From Dehalococcoidia bacterium (GTDB lineage: Bacteria; Chloroflexota; Dehalococcoidia; UBA2979), in NCBI GenBank assembly GCA_004297315.1, contig SCTU01000098.1:1-8991 (forward strand): 8,991 nucleotides of DNA, given 5' to 3'. The notes under the pieces are model-generated. The model was not told the origin of the DNA. It did no database searches and worked only from the letters and a program-made list of their open reading frames with translations. Positions 1 to 7,501 of the stretch are shown piece after piece (position 1 is the first letter of the stretch; each line of letters starts with the position of its first letter). A program made the translations under genes and the position numbers.

Positions 1-404
1 GTCGTCTCCAGCGCGACGAAGATCGTGATCAGGTCGTCTGCCTGCGCGAGCAGGACCATCGAGCCTGCCGCCACGAGCAAGAGTCCGTAGAACTCCGCGG
101 CCTGCTCGATGGAGGAGGCCCATTCGCGCGCGGCGACCGCCACGGCCAGTGCGACGCCAATGACGAGGAAGGCGAAGTAGATCGAGAAGGCGTCGACACG
201 CACGGCACCGCCGAGCGTCCCCGCGCCGATGCCGAATGCGGCCTGCGCCAGCGTCCAGGCGAGTGCCACCGCTGCCGTCAGGACGGCGATCCACCAGAGC
301 GGGGCACGGCGGCCCTGGAGCAGGTCGGCGGCCAGGACAGCGCCCGCACCGGCGTAGAGGGCGAGGGCCGGGCCCACCGCGTGGATCTGGTCGACGAAGG
401 TCAC
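1..404 (-). CDS. nuoN: NADH-quinone oxidoreductase subunit N, 5' part only
   Basis: This is one of the three antiporter-like proton-pumping membrane subunits of complex I. Only the first 134 codons lie in the window; the rest is beyond the left edge. The start is GTG inside a GTGA overlap with the nuoM stop, with GAGG seven bases upstream. The visible part has hydrophobic segments at about residues 9-28, 35-55, 72-92 and 104-122. It ends in ITIFVALET, where E133 falls at the position of the conserved TM5 glutamate (E133 in E. coli NuoN). The call rests on position directly after nuoM and on this motif. The lysine-bearing TM7 and TM8 and the C-terminus cannot be judged here. Last gene of the operon as seen. 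Confidence 0.9.
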   Translation of the reverse strand, partial: MTFVDQIHAVGPALALYAGAGAVLAADLLQGRRAPLWWIAVLTAAVALAWTLAQAAFGIGAGTLGGAVRVDAFSIYFAFLVIGVALAVAVAAREWASSIEQAAEFYGLLLVAAGSMVLLAQADDLITIFVALET

Positions 405-1873
405 GAGGCCGCCTCGACAATCTGGGCGATCGGTTCGATGCCGGCGCGCACGGTGTCAGTGAGCACGGCGGGCCAGATGCCGACGCCGACGATGGCAATC
501 ACGAGCGCGGCCATCGCCGTCAACTCCCACCACTGCTTCGCGTCCGTGAGGTCGTGGAAGTCGTGCGTCTTGGGTCCGTGCATGATCCGTTCGACGGTCC
601 AGAGGATGTAACCCGCCGAGAGCACGACGCCGAACACGGCCGCCATCGTCGCCGCCGGGTGCGCATCGATCGAACCAAGGAACACCGTCAGTTCTGCGAC
701 GAACCCGGACAGCACCGGCAGGCCGAGCGAGGCGAGGCCGGCGATGACGAAGACTGTGCCGATCAGCGGCATGTGATGCATCAGGCCGCGCAGCTTCGCG
801 ATCTCTCGCGTGTGCGTGCGGTCGTAGATCATCCCGACCATCACGAAGAGCAGTCCGGTGATGCAGCCGTGCGTGAACATCTGCAGCGCCGCACCTGAGA
901 GTCCGACCGGGCCGAGGGCGGAGACGCCCAGCAGGACGTAGCCCATGTGTGACACCGACGAGTACGCCACCAGCCGCTTCAGGTCGGTCTGGCGCAGCGT
1001 GATGACCGCGCCCCAGATCACCGAGAAGCCAGCGATCGTCGCGAGGACTTTCGAGAAGTCGTGCGCCTCGTTGGGCATGAGCGGGAGCACGATGCGGAGG
1101 ATGCCGTAGCCGCCCATCTTCAGGAGGACGCCCGCCAGCATGACGGAGACAGCGGTGGGGGCGTCGGTGTGGGCGTCTGGCAGCCACGTGTGCACGGGGA
1201 ACACCGGCAGTTTCACAAGGAAGGCCAGAATGACCGCCCAGAACACGATCGCCAGCGGGACGATCGTCTCCTGGGGCGGCGCCTGCGTCAGCGCCTCGAT
1301 GTCGAACGTGCGAGCGCCGAAGCCGATGACGAGGAAGCCCGCGAGCATCAGCGCCGACCCAGCCAGCGTGTAGAGCAGGAACTTCGTCGCGCTGTAGACC
1401 CGACGGCCCGAACCCCACTGGCTGATCAGGAAGAACATCGGCAGAAGTTCCAGTTCCCAGAAGAGGAAGAACTGGATCAGGTCAAGCGACAGGAAGACAC
1501 CGGCCACCGCCGACTCGAGGATCAGGAGCCAGGCGAAGTACTGCTTCGGCTTGACGTCGATCCGCCAGGAGACGAGGACGGAGACGAGCGAGAGCAGGCC
1601 GAGGAGCACGACGAGAGGCGCCGACAGGCCGTCCACGCCAACCGCGTACTGCACCGAGAACCCCACGTCGGCGCCGCGGATCCACTCGAAGCGGTCGACG
1701 AACTGGTAGCCCTCGACACCGCGGTCGAGGAAGACGTAGATCACGACCGCCAGCACAAGGTCCACGGCCGTCGTCGCGAGCGCGACGACCTTTGCCTCCG
1801 CCTCGCGGGCGGACGGCAATGCGATCGCGAATAGCGCGCCGACGAGCGGGACGACCAGGAAGAGCGTGAGCAT
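401..1873 (-). CDS. nuoM: NADH-quinone oxidoreductase subunit M
   Basis: Antiporter-like proton-pumping subunit in the distal part of the complex I membrane arm; 490 residues, normal for the family. Motifs that identify it are WELELLPMFFLI at 139-150, with E140 as the TM5 glutamate (E144 in E. coli); VKLPVFPVHTWLPDAHTDAP at 220-239, with K221 as the TM7 lysine (K234 in E. coli); K252 in the following helix; SVSHMGYVLLG near 306-316; and GFVAEL at 390-395, with E394 matching the terminal-channel glutamate (E407 in E. coli). About 14 hydrophobic helices are visible. The ATG overlaps the nuoL stop by one base (TAATG). No clear Shine-Dalgarno precedes it, so translation probably depends on ribosomes finishing nuoL. 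Confidence 0.97.
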   Translation of the reverse strand: MLTLFLVVPLVGALFAIALPSAREAEAKVVALATTAVDLVLAVVIYVFLDRGVEGYQFVDRFEWIRGADVGFSVQYAVGVDGLSAPLVVLLGLLSLVSVLVSWRIDVKPKQYFAWLLILESAVAGVFLSLDLIQFFLFWELELLPMFFLISQWGSGRRVYSATKFLLYTLAGSALMLAGFLVIGFGARTFDIEALTQAPPQETIVPLAIVFWAVILAFLVKLPVFPVHTWLPDAHTDAPTAVSVMLAGVLLKMGGYGILRIVLPLMPNEAHDFSKVLATIAGFSVIWGAVITLRQTDLKRLVAYSSVSHMGYVLLGVSALGPVGLSGAALQMFTHGCITGLLFVMVGMIYDRTHTREIAKLRGLMHHMPLIGTVFVIAGLASLGLPVLSGFVAELTVFLGSIDAHPAATMAAVFGVVLSAGYILWTVERIMHGPKTHDFHDLTDAKQWWELTAMAALVIAIVGVGIWPAVLTDTVRAGIEPIAQIVEAAS

Positions 1874-3885
1874 TACGGCATCAGCCGTTCAACGAGGCCC
1901 GGCGAGACACGGTCGATGAGGCCACCCGAGAGCGCCAGCAGAGCGCCTGCTGCGGCGACCGCTCCGACCATCATCAGCGAGGTGTTGGCCTGCACCTGGC
2001 CGGTCTGGACGCGCCGGAGGCCATCCCCCGCGAGCCGTGTGGCGTACGCCACGCCGTTCACCGCGCCGTCGACGACCAGCCGGTCGACCAGCGCCGCCCC
2101 GCGGCCGAAGCCGTGCAGGACGCCCCGCACCATGCCCGTCTCCGCGAATTCGTTCACGAAGTACAGCCGTTCCACGACCATCGGCAACGGCCCGAGGCGG
2201 CTGCGGATCGCCAAGGAGGACGGCACCTGTGCGAAGTAGATCGCCGCGGCCGCCCCAATACCGCCGAGCGCCGCGAAGGTCGAGGCGACCATGACCACCG
2301 GGTTCATCTCGAACTCGAAGTGGCGGAGCGACGGGTCGAGGGCGCCCTCCATGAGCTCGCCGAAGAAGCCACTCGGCGCGATCAGACCGAAGAAGATCGC
2401 CGGGATCGAAAGCATCACGAGCGGGAACACCATCGAACGGGGCGATTCGTGTAGCCCGCCGTGGCCGCCACCGTGCGCGTCCTGCGCGGGAGCGGTTGCG
2501 TGGGCATCGTGTGTGTCGTGCGCGGAGGAGCCGTGATCCTCGGCCGGCGCGCCGCCTCGATACTCGCCGAAGAAGGTCATGAAGATCGCGCGGAACATAT
2601 AGAGCGCCGTCATGAAGGCCACGGTGGTCGCGACCGCGAAGAGGAACTTGTCGTTTTCCCAGGCGTCGAGCAGGATTTCGTCCTTCGACCAGAAACCCGC
2701 GAGCGGGAAGACGCCGGAGAGCGAGAGCGCCCCGATGACGAACGTGGCGAAGGTGATAGGCATGTGCTTGCGCAGGCCACCCATGAGCGGCATCTCGAAG
2801 GTGTTCGTCGCGTGGCTGACGGAGCCGGCGCCCTGGAAGAGCAGCGACTTGAAGAAGGCGTGCGTGAAGAGGTGGAACATCGCCGCCGGGTACCCGCCGA
2901 GCCCGAGCGCCATCACCATGTAGCCCAGTTGCGAGATCGTCGAGTACGCCAGGACGCGCTTGATGTCCGTCGAGACGATGCCCATCGAGGCCGCGAAGAT
3001 CGCGGTGAAGCCGCCGGTATAGGCGATCAGCGTCTGGACGCCGCCGGGCGCTGCATGCACCGATGGGAAGAAGCGCGCGAGCAGGTAGACGCCCGCCGCC
3101 ACCATCGTCGCGGAGTGGACGATCGAGGAGACCGGCGTCGGGCCTTCCATCGCGTCGGGGAGCCAGAAGTGCAACGGGAACTGGGCGGACTTGCCGGCCG
3201 CGCCCGAGAACAGCCCCAGCACGAACCCCATGACGACCGCCTGCGGCAGGTCGTGGACGGCCTCGTTGATCTCGAAGATGTCGAAGGTGTGCGTCTTCGA
3301 CCAGATCAGGATGACCGCGAGCATGAAGCCGAAATCGCCGAAGCGCGTGACGATGAACGCCTTCTTCGCAGCCGCTGCCGCGCTCGGTTTGTGGAACCAG
3401 AAGCCGATCAGCAGGTACGAGGTGAGGCCGACCAGTTCCCAGTGGATGAACAACTGGAGCAGGCTGGAGGCCATCACCAGGCCAAGCATGGCCGCCGTAA
3501 ACAGCGACATGAAGGCGAAGAAGCGCGCGTAGCCGCCGTCCCCCGCCATGTACCCGGTGGAGTAGATCTGCACGAGCAGCGAAATCGAGGTGACGACGAA
3601 CAGCATCATCGCGCTCAGCCCGTCGAGGCGGACGCCGAGTTCGACCTCGAACTCGAACAGGGAGAGCCAGTGGTGTGGTGCGAAGCCGACGGCCTCGCCG
3701 TCCTGCCCGGAGACGGTGTCGAGGGCCCACAGCGCGAGGAGCCATGCCACCAAGACGGCGGCAATGGTGACGCGGCCGGCCAGCAGAGGACGGGAGCGCA
3801 GCGCCGCGACGATCGCGACGAAGGACGCGACCGGCGCGAAGTAGATGGCCCAGACGGCCGCCTCGGGGATTGCGGGGAGCAACAT
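1873..3885 (-). CDS. nuoL: NADH-quinone oxidoreductase subunit L
   Basis: Largest antiporter-like subunit at the tip of the complex I membrane arm; 670 residues against 613 in E. coli. Conserved residues are in place: HWELVGLTSYLLIGFW at 148-163 with TM5 E150 (E144 in E. coli); GKSAQFPLHFWLPDAMEGPT at 231-250 with K232 (K229); H257 in PVSSIVHSATM; THAFFKSLLF at 341-350 with H342 and K346; and WSKDEIL near 399-405 with K401 and D402 (K399 and D400). A hydrophilic loop at 437-482 contains seven histidines between 451 and 479. Residues 555-625 fit the long lateral helix and 628-647 the final anchor helix. The ATG overlaps the stop of the upstream 62-codon gene (TAATG). Only a weak GAGGTG lies 14 bases away, so coupled translation is likely. 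Confidence 0.98.
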   Translation of the reverse strand: MLLPAIPEAAVWAIYFAPVASFVAIVAALRSRPLLAGRVTIAAVLVAWLLALWALDTVSGQDGEAVGFAPHHWLSLFEFEVELGVRLDGLSAMMLFVVTSISLLVQIYSTGYMAGDGGYARFFAFMSLFTAAMLGLVMASSLLQLFIHWELVGLTSYLLIGFWFHKPSAAAAAKKAFIVTRFGDFGFMLAVILIWSKTHTFDIFEINEAVHDLPQAVVMGFVLGLFSGAAGKSAQFPLHFWLPDAMEGPTPVSSIVHSATMVAAGVYLLARFFPSVHAAPGGVQTLIAYTGGFTAIFAASMGIVSTDIKRVLAYSTISQLGYMVMALGLGGYPAAMFHLFTHAFFKSLLFQGAGSVSHATNTFEMPLMGGLRKHMPITFATFVIGALSLSGVFPLAGFWSKDEILLDAWENDKFLFAVATTVAFMTALYMFRAIFMTFFGEYRGGAPAEDHGSSAHDTHDAHATAPAQDAHGGGHGGLHESPRSMVFPLVMLSIPAIFFGLIAPSGFFGELMEGALDPSLRHFEFEMNPVVMVASTFAALGGIGAAAAIYFAQVPSSLAIRSRLGPLPMVVERLYFVNEFAETGMVRGVLHGFGRGAALVDRLVVDGAVNGVAYATRLAGDGLRRVQTGQVQANTSLMMVGAVAAAGALLALSGGLIDRVSPGLVERLMP

Positions 3886-4073
3886 TAGATTTTGTTCAAC
3901 ACCTCACGCGCCACGTGCGTCTTGCCATCCGGCACCCAGATCTCGCGCGCGTCCTTCATCGCTCCAACCTCGACCGGCGGGACGATGCGGACGGAGAGCG
4001 CCTCCTGATTGAAGACCTCGCGCCACATCAGGGCGGCGTAGCCGTCCGCGACATCCATGAACTTCACCCACAT
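3885..4073 (-). CDS. Small soluble protein of unknown function in the complex I operon (DUF2007-like?)
   Basis: A 62-residue gene between nuoK and nuoL, not a standard complex I subunit. Seen directly: an ATG start with GAGGGG eight bases upstream, third codon positions mostly G or C like the neighbours, and a stop overlapping the nuoL ATG (TAATG). These make a real, co-translated gene likely. The protein is soluble, with no signal peptide, membrane helix or cysteine. Its probable order is strand (2-6), helix (9-25), strand (27-31), strand (43-47), helix (50-60). Helix 9-25 with W17, then REIWVPDG and a closing helix, recalls small DUF2007-type 'putative signal transducing' proteins; that is a memory-based resemblance, not a match. 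A role in assembly, regulation or as an accessory subunit is guesswork. An internal ATG at codon 6 is a less likely start. Confidence 0.8.
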   Translation of the reverse strand: MWVKFMDVADGYAALMWREVFNQEALSVRIVPPVEVGAMKDAREIWVPDGKTHVAREVLNKI

Positions 4074-4092
4074 CGGCGTCGCCCCTCTGCCC

Positions 4093-4449
4093 TTACCAGC
4101 GCATCAGGTTGACGCGGTCGAGGTCCACCGTCTCGCGCCGGCGGTAGACGAGCACCGCCATCGCCAACGCGACCGCCGCCTCGGCAGCCGCGACCGTGAG
4201 CACGAAGACCACGAACACGTGGCCGTCCAGCGGCGCGCTCCCTGTCCCGTCAAAGGCAGAGGAGAAGCGCGAGAACGCGAGCACCGTGAGGTTGACGGCG
4301 TTCAGCATCAACTCCACACCCATCAGCACGGCGATGGCGTTTCGCTTCGAGAGGGCGATCGCCGTCCCGATCGCAAACACCGTCCCGGCGAGACCGAGGT
4401 AATGCGCCAGCGTGATGCTGAGGTCCTGCAGCGCGGGGATCGAGGGCAT
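4093..4449 (-). CDS. nuoK: NADH-quinone oxidoreductase subunit K
   Basis: Small three-helix membrane subunit of the complex I proton path, homologous to mitochondrial ND4L. It has 118 residues against about 100 in E. coli. Helices lie at about 15-34, 38-60 and 76-101. The two buried glutamates are E46 in LMGVELMLNAVNL and E90 in TVAAAEAAVALA (E36 and E72 in E. coli). The extra length is a short N-terminal lead and a loop of about eight extra residues (61-75) between helices 2 and 3. It ends in a basic RRRETVDLDRVNLMRW tail typical of the family. The start chosen is the ATG overlapping the nuoJ stop (TAATG), with GAGAGGA about nine bases upstream. The frame stays open further upstream to 4638, but that stretch lies inside nuoJ. 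Confidence 0.97.
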   Translation of the reverse strand: MPSIPALQDLSITLAHYLGLAGTVFAIGTAIALSKRNAIAVLMGVELMLNAVNLTVLAFSRFSSAFDGTGSAPLDGHVFVVFVLTVAAAEAAVALAMAVLVYRRRETVDLDRVNLMRW

Positions 4450-4979
4450 TACGACGTTTCCTCTCCCGCGCGCCGTCGCTCCTGCACCAGCACAATCGCA
4501 CCGAGCAGCGCGAACAACAGCAGGACGGAGGCGACCTCGAAGGCCAGGATGTAGCGCCCCAGCAGGAGGTCGCCAATCCCCGCGACCGTCGTGGTGAAGT
4601 CGCTCACGCCGAGGCCCGCGCCCTTCCGTTCGTCCCATTCGGTGTCGATCGCCACGAAGCCGATGAGGCTCGCGAGCCCGCCTGCCGCGAGCATCGCCGG
4701 GATCACGTACAGCGTCGAGCCGTTGTCACGTGAGGCGAGCGGGGTCAGCATCACGGCGAAGACCATGAGCACGGAGATCGAACCCGCGTAGATGAGTACC
4801 TGCGCCACTGCGATGAAGTCGGCGCTCAGCGTGAGGAAGAGCCCCGCCATCCCCAGGAACGAGATCACGAGGAACGCCAGTGCGTGCAGCAGGTTGCGCG
4901 CGACAAACACGAGGAGTGCCGAGGCCACCGTCACGCCGGACAACGCGAAGAACGCAAGGATGATGCCAGGAGACTCCAT
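4449..4979 (-). CDS. nuoJ: NADH-quinone oxidoreductase subunit J
   Basis: Membrane subunit of complex I homologous to ND6; 176 residues, about five helices. Helix 3 carries the signature QVLIYAGSISVLMVFAVML at 60-78; Y64 sits at the tyrosine of the pi-bulge region that changes shape during turnover in known complex I structures. A second signature, FEVASVLLLFALLGAIVL, lies at 147-164. A soluble loop at about 110-135 precedes the last helix, and the tail is basic (QERRRAGEETS). The ATG overlaps the nuoH stop (TAATG) directly after a run of Gs that is a poor ribosome-binding site, so coupling to nuoH is likely. In canonical operons nuoI lies between nuoH and nuoJ; here nothing fits between them. 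Confidence 0.97.
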   Translation of the reverse strand: MESPGIILAFFALSGVTVASALLVFVARNLLHALAFLVISFLGMAGLFLTLSADFIAVAQVLIYAGSISVLMVFAVMLTPLASRDNGSTLYVIPAMLAAGGLASLIGFVAIDTEWDERKGAGLGVSDFTTTVAGIGDLLLGRYILAFEVASVLLLFALLGAIVLVQERRRAGEETS

Positions 4980-6400
4980 TAGCCCCCCCGCAGCTTCTGA
5001 GCGGCCTTCAGGCCACCGACCGCCGTGGCCATGATGGGCTGCTGCTGGACCACCTCGGGTGCGTAGCCGAGTGCGCGCGCCCAGCCACGCACCATCACGA
5101 CCGTCAGGCCGGCGTTGACGAGCGCGAATGCCACAAGCGGCAGCACCGCCGGCACTTCCCAGCGGGCGAAGATCGAGGCCTCGACCGCCACGAACAGCAC
5201 CTGCGCGACCGCCAGTGGGATGAGGAACTTCCAGGCGTAGCCCATGAGTTGGTCAAGGCGGAACCGCGGGAGGGTGCCGCGCAGCCAGACGAAGAGGAAG
5301 TACACCGCGCCGATCTTCGCCGCGAGGATCAGGTAGCCCGGAATCCACGTCTCCAGCCCGAACAGGGTGTAACCGCCCAGGAAGAACGTCGACATCATCG
5401 CGCCGACGAGGATCGCGTTCCCCAATTCGACGCCCATGAAGAGGCCGGCCTTCATGCCGGAGTATTCCGTGTAGAAGCCCGCGACAATCTCGGACTCCGC
5501 CTCTCCGATGTCGTTTGGAGTGCGGTTGATCTCGGCCGTGCTGGCAAAGAGGAAGGTGAAGGCGCCGAAAGGGAGCAGGAAGATCAGCCAGGCGTTGTAG
5601 TTCGCCTGCCACGCCACGATTGTCGAGAGTTGCATCGACCCGGTGATCAGGACGACCGCGAGTAGCGCCAACGAGATCGGGATCTCGTACGACACCATCA
5701 TCGCGACCGTCCGCATCGCGCCCAGCAGCGAGTAGTGGTTGTTCGACGACCACCCCGCGAGGAAGACGCCGAGGACGCCCAGCGAGGAGATCGCGATCGT
5801 GTAGATCACGCCCACGTTGAGGTCGAGGAACGACATGTGCCCGGCCCAGGGCACGGGGCCCCAGCCGAGGACGGCCGGGATGAAGATGATCACCGGAGGT
5901 GCGTAGTAGAGGAAGCGGTCCGCGACGCGCGGGATGACCACTTCTTTCTGCATCAGTTTGACGGCGTCCGCGATCGGCTGGAGCAGGCCGAACGGGCCCG
6001 TCCGGTTCGGCCCCTGCCTGATCTGGAACTTCGCGAGCACGCGCCGCTCGACCCACGAGCCGATCAGCAGCCAGCCCCCGACCACGGACAGGATGCCGAG
6101 CGCACCGAGGAGAGCCGTCGTGATGTACGGCACGGCGGGGTGGAAGCCCTGGTCCGTCATCCACGTGCGCAGGTGCGCGGTGGCGTTCCCCAGGTCGCGG
6201 ATGTCGTACCACTGCCCGTCGAGACGGCCGTCGATGACGACGAAGGCGATCGCGGCGTTCGCGAGCGCGAAGCCCGCGAGCAACAGGAGGGCGAGGCCCT
6301 TCCACTCGACAGAGACGCCCATGAACCGCTGCAGGAGCGAACGGTGCTCGGCGATCTGGCGCAGCATCGGGGTGGCGGGACGCATCGGCTGCTCGCTCAT
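4979..6400 (-). CDS. nuoH: NADH-quinone oxidoreductase subunit H, with N-terminal extension
   Basis: Membrane subunit at the base of the quinone channel, homologous to ND1; it links quinone chemistry to the proton pumps. Family motifs are VERRVLAKFQIRQGPNR at 117-133, SYEIP at 237-241, AEINRTPNDIGEAESEIVAG at 289-308, TEYSG at 311-315 and LRGTLPRFRLDQLM at 373-386. The length of 473 exceeds the 325 of E. coli. An N-terminal extension of roughly 80 residues adds a helix (about 34-55) and a polar segment (56-89). A longer C-terminus has two helices after residue 390 and a tail to 473. The start is the ATG within an ATGA overlap with the nuoD stop, with GGGGAG eight bases upstream. M81 would give a more usual length but would leave about 240 bases of open, hydrophobic coding frame unexplained. 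Confidence 0.97.
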   Translation of the reverse strand: MSEQPMRPATPMLRQIAEHRSLLQRFMGVSVEWKGLALLLLAGFALANAAIAFVVIDGRLDGQWYDIRDLGNATAHLRTWMTDQGFHPAVPYITTALLGALGILSVVGGWLLIGSWVERRVLAKFQIRQGPNRTGPFGLLQPIADAVKLMQKEVVIPRVADRFLYYAPPVIIFIPAVLGWGPVPWAGHMSFLDLNVGVIYTIAISSLGVLGVFLAGWSSNNHYSLLGAMRTVAMMVSYEIPISLALLAVVLITGSMQLSTIVAWQANYNAWLIFLLPFGAFTFLFASTAEINRTPNDIGEAESEIVAGFYTEYSGMKAGLFMGVELGNAILVGAMMSTFFLGGYTLFGLETWIPGYLILAAKIGAVYFLFVWLRGTLPRFRLDQLMGYAWKFLIPLAVAQVLFVAVEASIFARWEVPAVLPLVAFALVNAGLTVVMVRGWARALGYAPEVVQQQPIMATAVGGLKAAQKLRGG

Positions 6401-7500
6401 CGGTCGATCTCCCCGACGACGATGTCGATGGAACCGAGGGTGACGACAGCATCCGGCAGCGAGGCGCCTCGCGCGAGTTCGCGCAGCAGCGAGAGGTTGA
6501 TCAGCGACGGCGCGCGGAGGTGGAAGCGGTAGGGCGCCGGCCCGCCGTCAGAGACGAGGTAGAAGCCGGTCTCGCCGCGCGGCCCCTCGACGCGGCTGTA
6601 GACCTCCCCGACCGGGGGGCGAAGCGCCAGCGGGACGTCGTTCTTGTGCGGGCCGGGCGGGATCTGCGCGATCGCCTGCTGCAGGATGCGCACGGACTCG
6701 CGCGTCTCCATCATCCGGCACATGAAGCGGTCATAGACGTCGCCCCGGATGCCCACGGGGACGTCGAAGTCGAAGCGGTCGTAGACACAGTACGGCTCGG
6801 CCTTGCGCAGGTCCCACGGGACGCCCGAACCGCGCAGCGCCGGCCCGACCAGCGAGCCGTTGATCGCGTCTTCGGGCGTGATCACGCCCACGCCTCGCGT
6901 GCGCGCGAGGAAGATTTCGTTGTCTGAGAGCAGCTCCGTGTACTCGTCGATGCGCCCGGGCAACTCGGCGACGAGTTCCTTCAGCGCCGGCCAGAACTCG
7001 TCGGGCGGTTCAAACGAGACACCACCGGCGCGCATGTAGTTCGTGGTCAGGCGTGCGCCGCAGGTCATCTCGAAGAGGTCGAGGATCTTCTCGCGCTCGC
7101 GGAACATGTAGAGCAGCGGCGTCTGCCACGCGCCCGCGTCCGAGACGAGCGTCCCGTTCGCCATCGCGTGGCTCGCGATGCGCTGGAGTTCCGCGAAGAT
7201 CACGCGCAAGTAGGAGGCCCGCTCCGGCACCTCGAACCCCGCGAGCCGCTCGATAGCGAGCGCGAGGCCGAGGTTGCCAGACATGGCGGCGAGATAATCG
7301 GCGCGGTCGGTGAACGGGATGTTCTGGGTGTAGGTGCGCTCCTCGGCCAGCTTCTCCATCGAGCGGTGGAGGTAGCCGACGATCATGTCGAGGTCGCGAA
7401 TGACCTCACCGTCCATGACCACGCGCACGCGAAACACGCCGTGCGTCGAGGGGTGCTGCGGCCCGATGTTCAGGACGTACGGCTCGGCGGTGGAGTTCAC
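6397..7500 (-). CDS. nuoD: NADH-quinone oxidoreductase subunit D
   Basis: The 49-kDa-type subunit that forms the quinone pocket of complex I on the cytoplasmic side, together with NuoB and NuoH; 367 residues. It opens with NIGPQHPSTHGVFR at 11-24 and continues GYLHRSMEKLAEERTYTQNI (42-61) and TDRADY (64-69). H20 and Y69, 49 residues apart, fit the quinone-headgroup pair H38/Y87 of Thermus Nqo4. SRVEGPRGETGFYLVSDG and the C-terminal GEIDR are also typical; hydrogenase large subunits instead keep nickel-binding cysteines at such positions. It is separate from NuoC, unlike the E. coli fusion. The start is GTG, one base after the nuoC stop, with only a weak G-rich element upstream, so coupling is probable. 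Its usual iron-sulfur partner, NuoB, is not encoded nearby. Confidence 0.97.
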   Translation of the reverse strand: MNSTAEPYVLNIGPQHPSTHGVFRVRVVMDGEVIRDLDMIVGYLHRSMEKLAEERTYTQNIPFTDRADYLAAMSGNLGLALAIERLAGFEVPERASYLRVIFAELQRIASHAMANGTLVSDAGAWQTPLLYMFREREKILDLFEMTCGARLTTNYMRAGGVSFEPPDEFWPALKELVAELPGRIDEYTELLSDNEIFLARTRGVGVITPEDAINGSLVGPALRGSGVPWDLRKAEPYCVYDRFDFDVPVGIRGDVYDRFMCRMMETRESVRILQQAIAQIPPGPHKNDVPLALRPPVGEVYSRVEGPRGETGFYLVSDGGPAPYRFHLRAPSLINLSLLRELARGASLPDAVVTLGSIDIVVGEIDR

Positions 7501-7501
7501 G

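Noticed and set aside
236..898. 220-codon plus-strand open frame opposite nuoN and nuoM
   Set aside because: An Arg/Gly/Pro-rich shadow; the opposite strand carries clear complex I genes.
1061..1834. 257-codon plus-strand open frame opposite nuoM
   Set aside because: A charged, low-complexity shadow of nuoM, with no ribosome-binding site or recognisable motif.
1889..3745. 618-codon minus-strand frame within nuoL
   Set aside because: An alternative frame of nuoL with an Arg/Pro-rich product and none of the family motifs.
2461..3888. 475-codon plus-strand open frame opposite nuoL
   Set aside because: Its product is almost entirely Arg/Glu/Asp/His-rich with no domain, as expected for the antisense of a GC-rich membrane-protein gene. 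NuoL on the other strand has full family motifs.
4093..4638. A longer nuoK starting at 4638
   Set aside because: The extra codons cover nuoJ out of frame. The ATG at 4449 with GAGAGGA and TAATG gives a normal NuoK.
5253..6452. 399-codon minus-strand frame within nuoH
   Set aside because: An out-of-frame reading of nuoH; it shows no membrane helices or motifs.
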